A stretch of DNA of 9,289 nucleotides from Pseudomonadota bacterium (lineage in GTDB: Bacteria; Pseudomonadota; Alphaproteobacteria; Rhizobiales; Rhizobiaceae), in assembly GCA_023388675.1 (NCBI GenBank), contig JAEWFU010000170.1:1-9289 (forward strand). The letters are read 5' to 3'. Position 1 is the stretch's first letter. Each line of letters begins with the position of its first letter. A model generated the notes under the pieces. That model was not told the origin of the DNA, did no database searches, and saw only the letters and a list, made by a program, of their open reading frames with translations. Positions 7,232 through 9,289 of this stretch are shown in pieces. The position numbers were made by a program, and so were the translations under genes.

Positions 7232-7281
7232 GTCGCATTTCTATCTTGCCGAAAGCGTCGCGTCTCTAAATCGCTTTGACA
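7232..7281 (-). repeat. Right terminal inverted repeat of the IS
   Basis: Read on the - strand from 7281 it starts TGT, carries ATTTAG, then CGCGAC within ACGCGAC (GTCGCGT on + at 7257-7263), then GATAG and ATGCGAC (GTCGCAT on + at 7232-7238). The outer ATGCGAC-type unit sits at positions 19-25 from the tip in both ends. The inner unit is one base further in on this side. Confidence 0.85.
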
Positions 7282-7286
7282 TTGTT
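7282..7286. repeat. Target-site duplication, right copy (TTGTT)
   Basis: TTGTT directly after the right IS tip, identical to the left copy at 5523-5527. The three bases after it (TGT) happen to equal the first three bases of the IS. Confidence 0.9.
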
Positions 7287-7299
7287 TGTGGGGGTTGGG

Positions 7300-7322
7300 C
7301 GCCGGATGGATGCCGTCCGGCG
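7300..7322. terminator. Possible bidirectional terminator hairpin between convergent genes
   Basis: Perfect 7-bp inverted repeat CGCCGGA (7300-7306) and TCCGGCG (7316-7322) with a 9-base loop, 21 bases beyond the stop of the minus-strand GFA gene. Before the IS inserted it would have lain in the short gap between that gene and the + strand MBL gene. No clear T-run follows on either strand, so the assignment is tentative. Confidence 0.35.
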
Positions 7323-7343
7323 TTGATTGATCCGCTAGCCCAC

Positions 7344-7736
7344 CTACTCCTCGTAACGCTCCGTAGAGTCCCGATCGCGTTCGTATCGTCTGGTGACGGG
7401 AAACGGCGGCAACCATGCCTCGCGACGGACGGTCCACAATTCGTAAGTCGGGACCAGCTGGTCCGGAGCGTCGAGTGATCCCAGGTTCACCTCGATCTCG
7501 TCGGCGCTGCGCCCGAAAACCGGCGAGCCGCATTCCGGGCAGAAATGACGCCCCGCATAGTCGCGCGTTTCGCCCTCGATCGTCACCGCATCCTCGGGAA
7601 ATATCGCGGATGCGTGAAAAAGCGCGCCGTGATGCTTGCGGCAGTCGAGACAGTGGCAGATGCCGACCCGGTACGGACGTCCCGTCGTTGTCAGCCGAAC
7701 CTTGCCGCACAGGCAGCCGCCGGTGAATCTGTCCAT
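7344..7736 (-). CDS. GFA / CENP-V domain zinc protein
   Basis: A small protein of 130 residues with the zinc-binding cysteine pattern of the glutathione-dependent formaldehyde-activating enzyme (Gfa) family: CLC at residues 8-10, CHCLDC at 27-32 and CPEC at 66-69, seven cysteines in all. The family is broad. Gfa itself binds glutathione and formaldehyde, but most members have no tested function, so formaldehyde detoxification is not claimed here. The start is well fixed by GGAGG (CCTCC on + at 7744-7748) seven bases upstream. It lies 135 bases downstream of the M81 peptidase gene on the same strand and is convergent with the housekeeping operon. The acidic tail ends ERYEE. No membrane segment is seen, so it is likely cytosolic. 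Confidence 0.88.
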   Translation of the reverse strand: MDRFTGGCLCGKVRLTTTGRPYRVGICHCLDCRKHHGALFHASAIFPEDAVTIEGETRDYAGRHFCPECGSPVFGRSADEIEVNLGSLDAPDQLVPTYELWTVRREAWLPPFPVTRRYERDRDSTERYEE

Positions 7737-7743
7737 GCTGCTG

Positions 7744-7748
7744 CCTCC
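7744..7748 (-). promoter_or_regulatory. Ribosome binding site for the GFA-domain gene
   Basis: On the - strand GGAGG stands seven bases before the ATG at 7736, a near-ideal Shine-Dalgarno that decides the start. Confidence 0.7.
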
Positions 7749-7871
7749 ACCATCAAGCGGCCCATAACTACACCGAGGCTGCTCAGCCGTCCATCATCAC
7801 CACATCCACCATCGGCCCGCACTGCGGCACTGTGTGAGGAAGTGCTGATATAGCGCCCTGCTTTCGCGACG

Positions 7872-9289
7872 CTATTCGAACGCCTGCTCGCTGATCGGCC
7901 AGATCGGCCGCGACAATTTCCGGTAGCCCGCCGTCTTCGGGTTGCTCGGATAGCAGCCCTCGACCGCCGCGTGGACGATCTCATCGGCGATCGGCGCGAA
8001 GCCGGCATGGAAATGGTTGGTCGACTTGATCAGGAGCACCTGCTTTTCGAGCGGATCGACGCCGAGATTGCTGAAGATGTCGGGTTCGAAGGTCTGCGTG
8101 CGGTTGGTGTTGAGGATGATGTCGATCTCGGTGCCGGCGAGCCGTACGAGCGCGGCTGGCCCGAGCGTGACCCGGCTGGTGCCGAAGGTCTGCCACCCCT
8201 CCTCCGCAAGCCTGCGGATTTCGAACAACCCGTCGAAAGGCTTGCCGCTGGCGGCGTTGGCCTTTCCGCCGATGCGCATCTCCAGCACCGTGCCCTCGCC
8301 CGCGCCATGCGCGAAGACGACGGCCTGCGGATCCCAGATCGTGGCGACACCGACACGGTCTATGCCGCTGGCGGCTAGCGCGTGCAGCAGCGTCGTGTTG
8401 TCGCCGGCAGTGCCGCCGCCCGGATTGTCCCACATGTCGGCGATCACCAGCGGCTTGCCGCTGCCGCCGGCGCGGTTGGCACGCTCTACCGTCTGTTCGA
8501 CAGTGAGGCTGTTCATGATCGTCTTGCCGCGCATGGCGCGAACTTCAAGTCCGAGCTTTTCGGCAAGCGCTGCGCCGGTCTCGGGCGCATTGTCGGTGAC
8601 CACCATGATCCGCGTGCCGAGCTCCGGCACGTCGCCGGCCATGAAGCCGTGGATCAGGGATGCCGACAGGATTCCGTCCCTGCCCTGCAGCGCCTTCATG
8701 CGGTCGACGAACGAGCGCGTCGGCTCGCGGCTGGTCGGGAAAACGTCGATCATGCGGCAGTCGAAGGTGGAGATGACGGGGCGGATCTCGCCGCGCGTGG
8801 CACGCAGGGCAAGGTCCACCACATGCTCGGCGCGCTCGGCGAAATCCGTGTGCGGGAATTCGAGAAAGGCGGCGAGGATGTCGGCCGCCGCCACGCGCTT
8901 CGGCGTCAGATGGCTGTGCGGGTCGAGCTCGGCCGCCACGATGACGTCGGGGCCGACGATCTCGCGGACACGCGCCAGCAGATCGCCTTCGCAATCGTCC
9001 AGTCCTCGCGCGACCATGGCGCCGTGCAGGCCGAGCACCACGCAATCGACAGGCATCGCGGCGCGGAGCTGGCCGAGGATTTCGTCGCGCAGGGCCTCGT
9101 AGACGTCGAGCCGCACATAGCCGCCGGGTTCGGCCCAGGTGGCGGTGCCCTCGATCAGCGTAAACCCCTCCTCCCTCGCCCTGCGGCGCAGGACCGGGAT
9201 CGGCGCCGAGCACAGTGTCGGCGTCTCCGGATGGGCGCCGGGTCCGGCATAGAAGGCCATCTCGAACGCATGCCTGTCGGTCGGGATCG
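7872..9289 (-). CDS. M81 family metallopeptidase (MlrC-like), N-terminus off window
   Basis: At least 471 residues are visible; the frame runs open to the right edge and the start is outside. The in-frame Met at 9260 is not the likely start, because codons before it (IPTDRHAFEM) match the region where family members have a PT-D-F segment after their first 20 or so residues. Numbered from that Met: LGLHGAMVARG at about 76-86, ELDPHSHLT at 111-119 and FPHTD at 135-139 (candidate zinc ligands in the N-terminal domain), WDNPGGGTAGDNTT at about 277-290 opening the MlrC_C domain, ATIWDPQAV at about 306-314, and STNHFHAGFAPIAD near the C-terminus. The family is named for the enzyme that cleaves linearised microcystin, but most homologues are in organisms that never meet it; the natural substrate, probably a small peptide or amide, is unknown. 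The GFA gene follows on the same strand after 135 bases with no clear terminator or promoter. Confidence 0.88.
   Translation of the reverse strand, partial: IPTDRHAFEMAFYAGPGAHPETPTLCSAPIPVLRRRAREEGFTLIEGTATWAEPGGYVRLDVYEALRDEILGQLRAAMPVDCVVLGLHGAMVARGLDDCEGDLLARVREIVGPDVIVAAELDPHSHLTPKRVAAADILAAFLEFPHTDFAERAEHVVDLALRATRGEIRPVISTFDCRMIDVFPTSREPTRSFVDRMKALQGRDGILSASLIHGFMAGDVPELGTRIMVVTDNAPETGAALAEKLGLEVRAMRGKTIMNSLTVEQTVERANRAGGSGKPLVIADMWDNPGGGTAGDNTTLLHALAASGIDRVGVATIWDPQAVVFAHGAGEGTVLEMRIGGKANAASGKPFDGLFEIRRLAEEGWQTFGTSRVTLGPAALVRLAGTEIDIILNTNRTQTFEPDIFSNLGVDPLEKQVLLIKSTNHFHAGFAPIADEIVHAAVEGCYPSNPKTAGYRKLSRPIWPISEQAFE

Larger units (their letters stand above)
5528..7281 (+). mobile_element. 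Complete insertion sequence, IS1202 family (ISAba32-like; also labelled ISNCY)
   Basis: A 1754-bp element bounded by TGT...ACA tips, related terminal inverted repeats of 49-50 bp and a perfect 5-bp direct repeat, carrying one full-length DDE transposase gene (5670-7097). Family placement rests on the transposase type and length (475 residues) and on element size. The 5-bp duplication, and the position exactly one duplication away from a Xer-type site, point to the ISAba32 subgroup, known for both traits. It inserted between two convergent genes, 85 bases after the MBL stop plus one duplication on one side and 57 bases before the GFA stop on the other, so no gene is interrupted. Strong hairpins flank the transposase gene inside the element. 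The exact IS name cannot be given without a database. Confidence 0.85.

Noticed and set aside
7827..7845. Short inverted repeat GCACT/AGTGC between the M81 and GFA genes
   Set aside because: Only five base pairs with a 9-base loop and no T-run; too weak to call a terminator. I see no convincing promoter in 7749-7871 either.
8017..9102. Long + strand open frame opposite the M81 gene
   Set aside because: It is the antisense shadow of a clearly conserved peptidase; its composition is rich in Ser, Arg and Pro, with no recognisable motif.

Overview
The window looks like chromosomal DNA from a GC-rich alphaproteobacterium, most likely of the Rhizobiales (Hyphomicrobiales). The reasons are the gene order D-Ala-D-Ala carboxypeptidase, tmk, holB, metG, tatD, MBL hydrolase, which I know from that order, and the zinc-free forms of delta-prime and methionyl-tRNA synthetase. 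Genus is not assignable from what is here.

Layout: (1) 1-5437, all on the + strand, is a compact housekeeping cluster: the 3' end of a PBP5-type D,D-carboxypeptidase, thymidylate kinase (tmk), DNA polymerase III delta-prime (holB, ATGA overlap with tmk), methionyl-tRNA synthetase (metG), TatD-family nuclease (tatD) and a PhnP-like metallo-beta-lactamase-fold hydrolase. From tmk onward the genes are spaced as one operon supplying dTTP precursors, the clamp loader, Met-tRNA charging and nucleic-acid or nucleotide clean-up. (2) 5495-7286 holds a complete insertion sequence of 1754 bp (5528-7281). It has an intact DDE transposase, roughly 50-bp terminal inverted repeats beginning TGT, and a perfect 5-bp target duplication (TTGTT). 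It lies in the gap between two convergent transcription units and breaks no gene. (3) 7344-9289, on the - strand, holds a GFA/CENP-V-type zinc protein and upstream of it an M81 (MlrC-like) metallopeptidase running off the right edge.

Main discovery: immediately left of the IS, separated from it only by one copy of the 5-bp duplication, is a 28-bp sequence with the architecture of a Xer recombination site (dif/pdif/xrs): two 11-bp arms with core CATAA and TTATG around a 6-bp centre, and the XerC-type arm facing the IS. This is the geometry described for the ISAba32 subgroup of the IS1202 family on Acinetobacter plasmids. Here it occurs in what appears to be an alphaproteobacterial chromosome. 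In addition, the seven bases ATGCGAC of the XerC-type arm recur in the IS ends: twice in the left end, once exactly and once with one mismatch in the right end. This suggests that the same sequence is recognised in target and element. I see no tRNA, rRNA, CRISPR array or phage genes, and no stretch over 300 bases without a gene.
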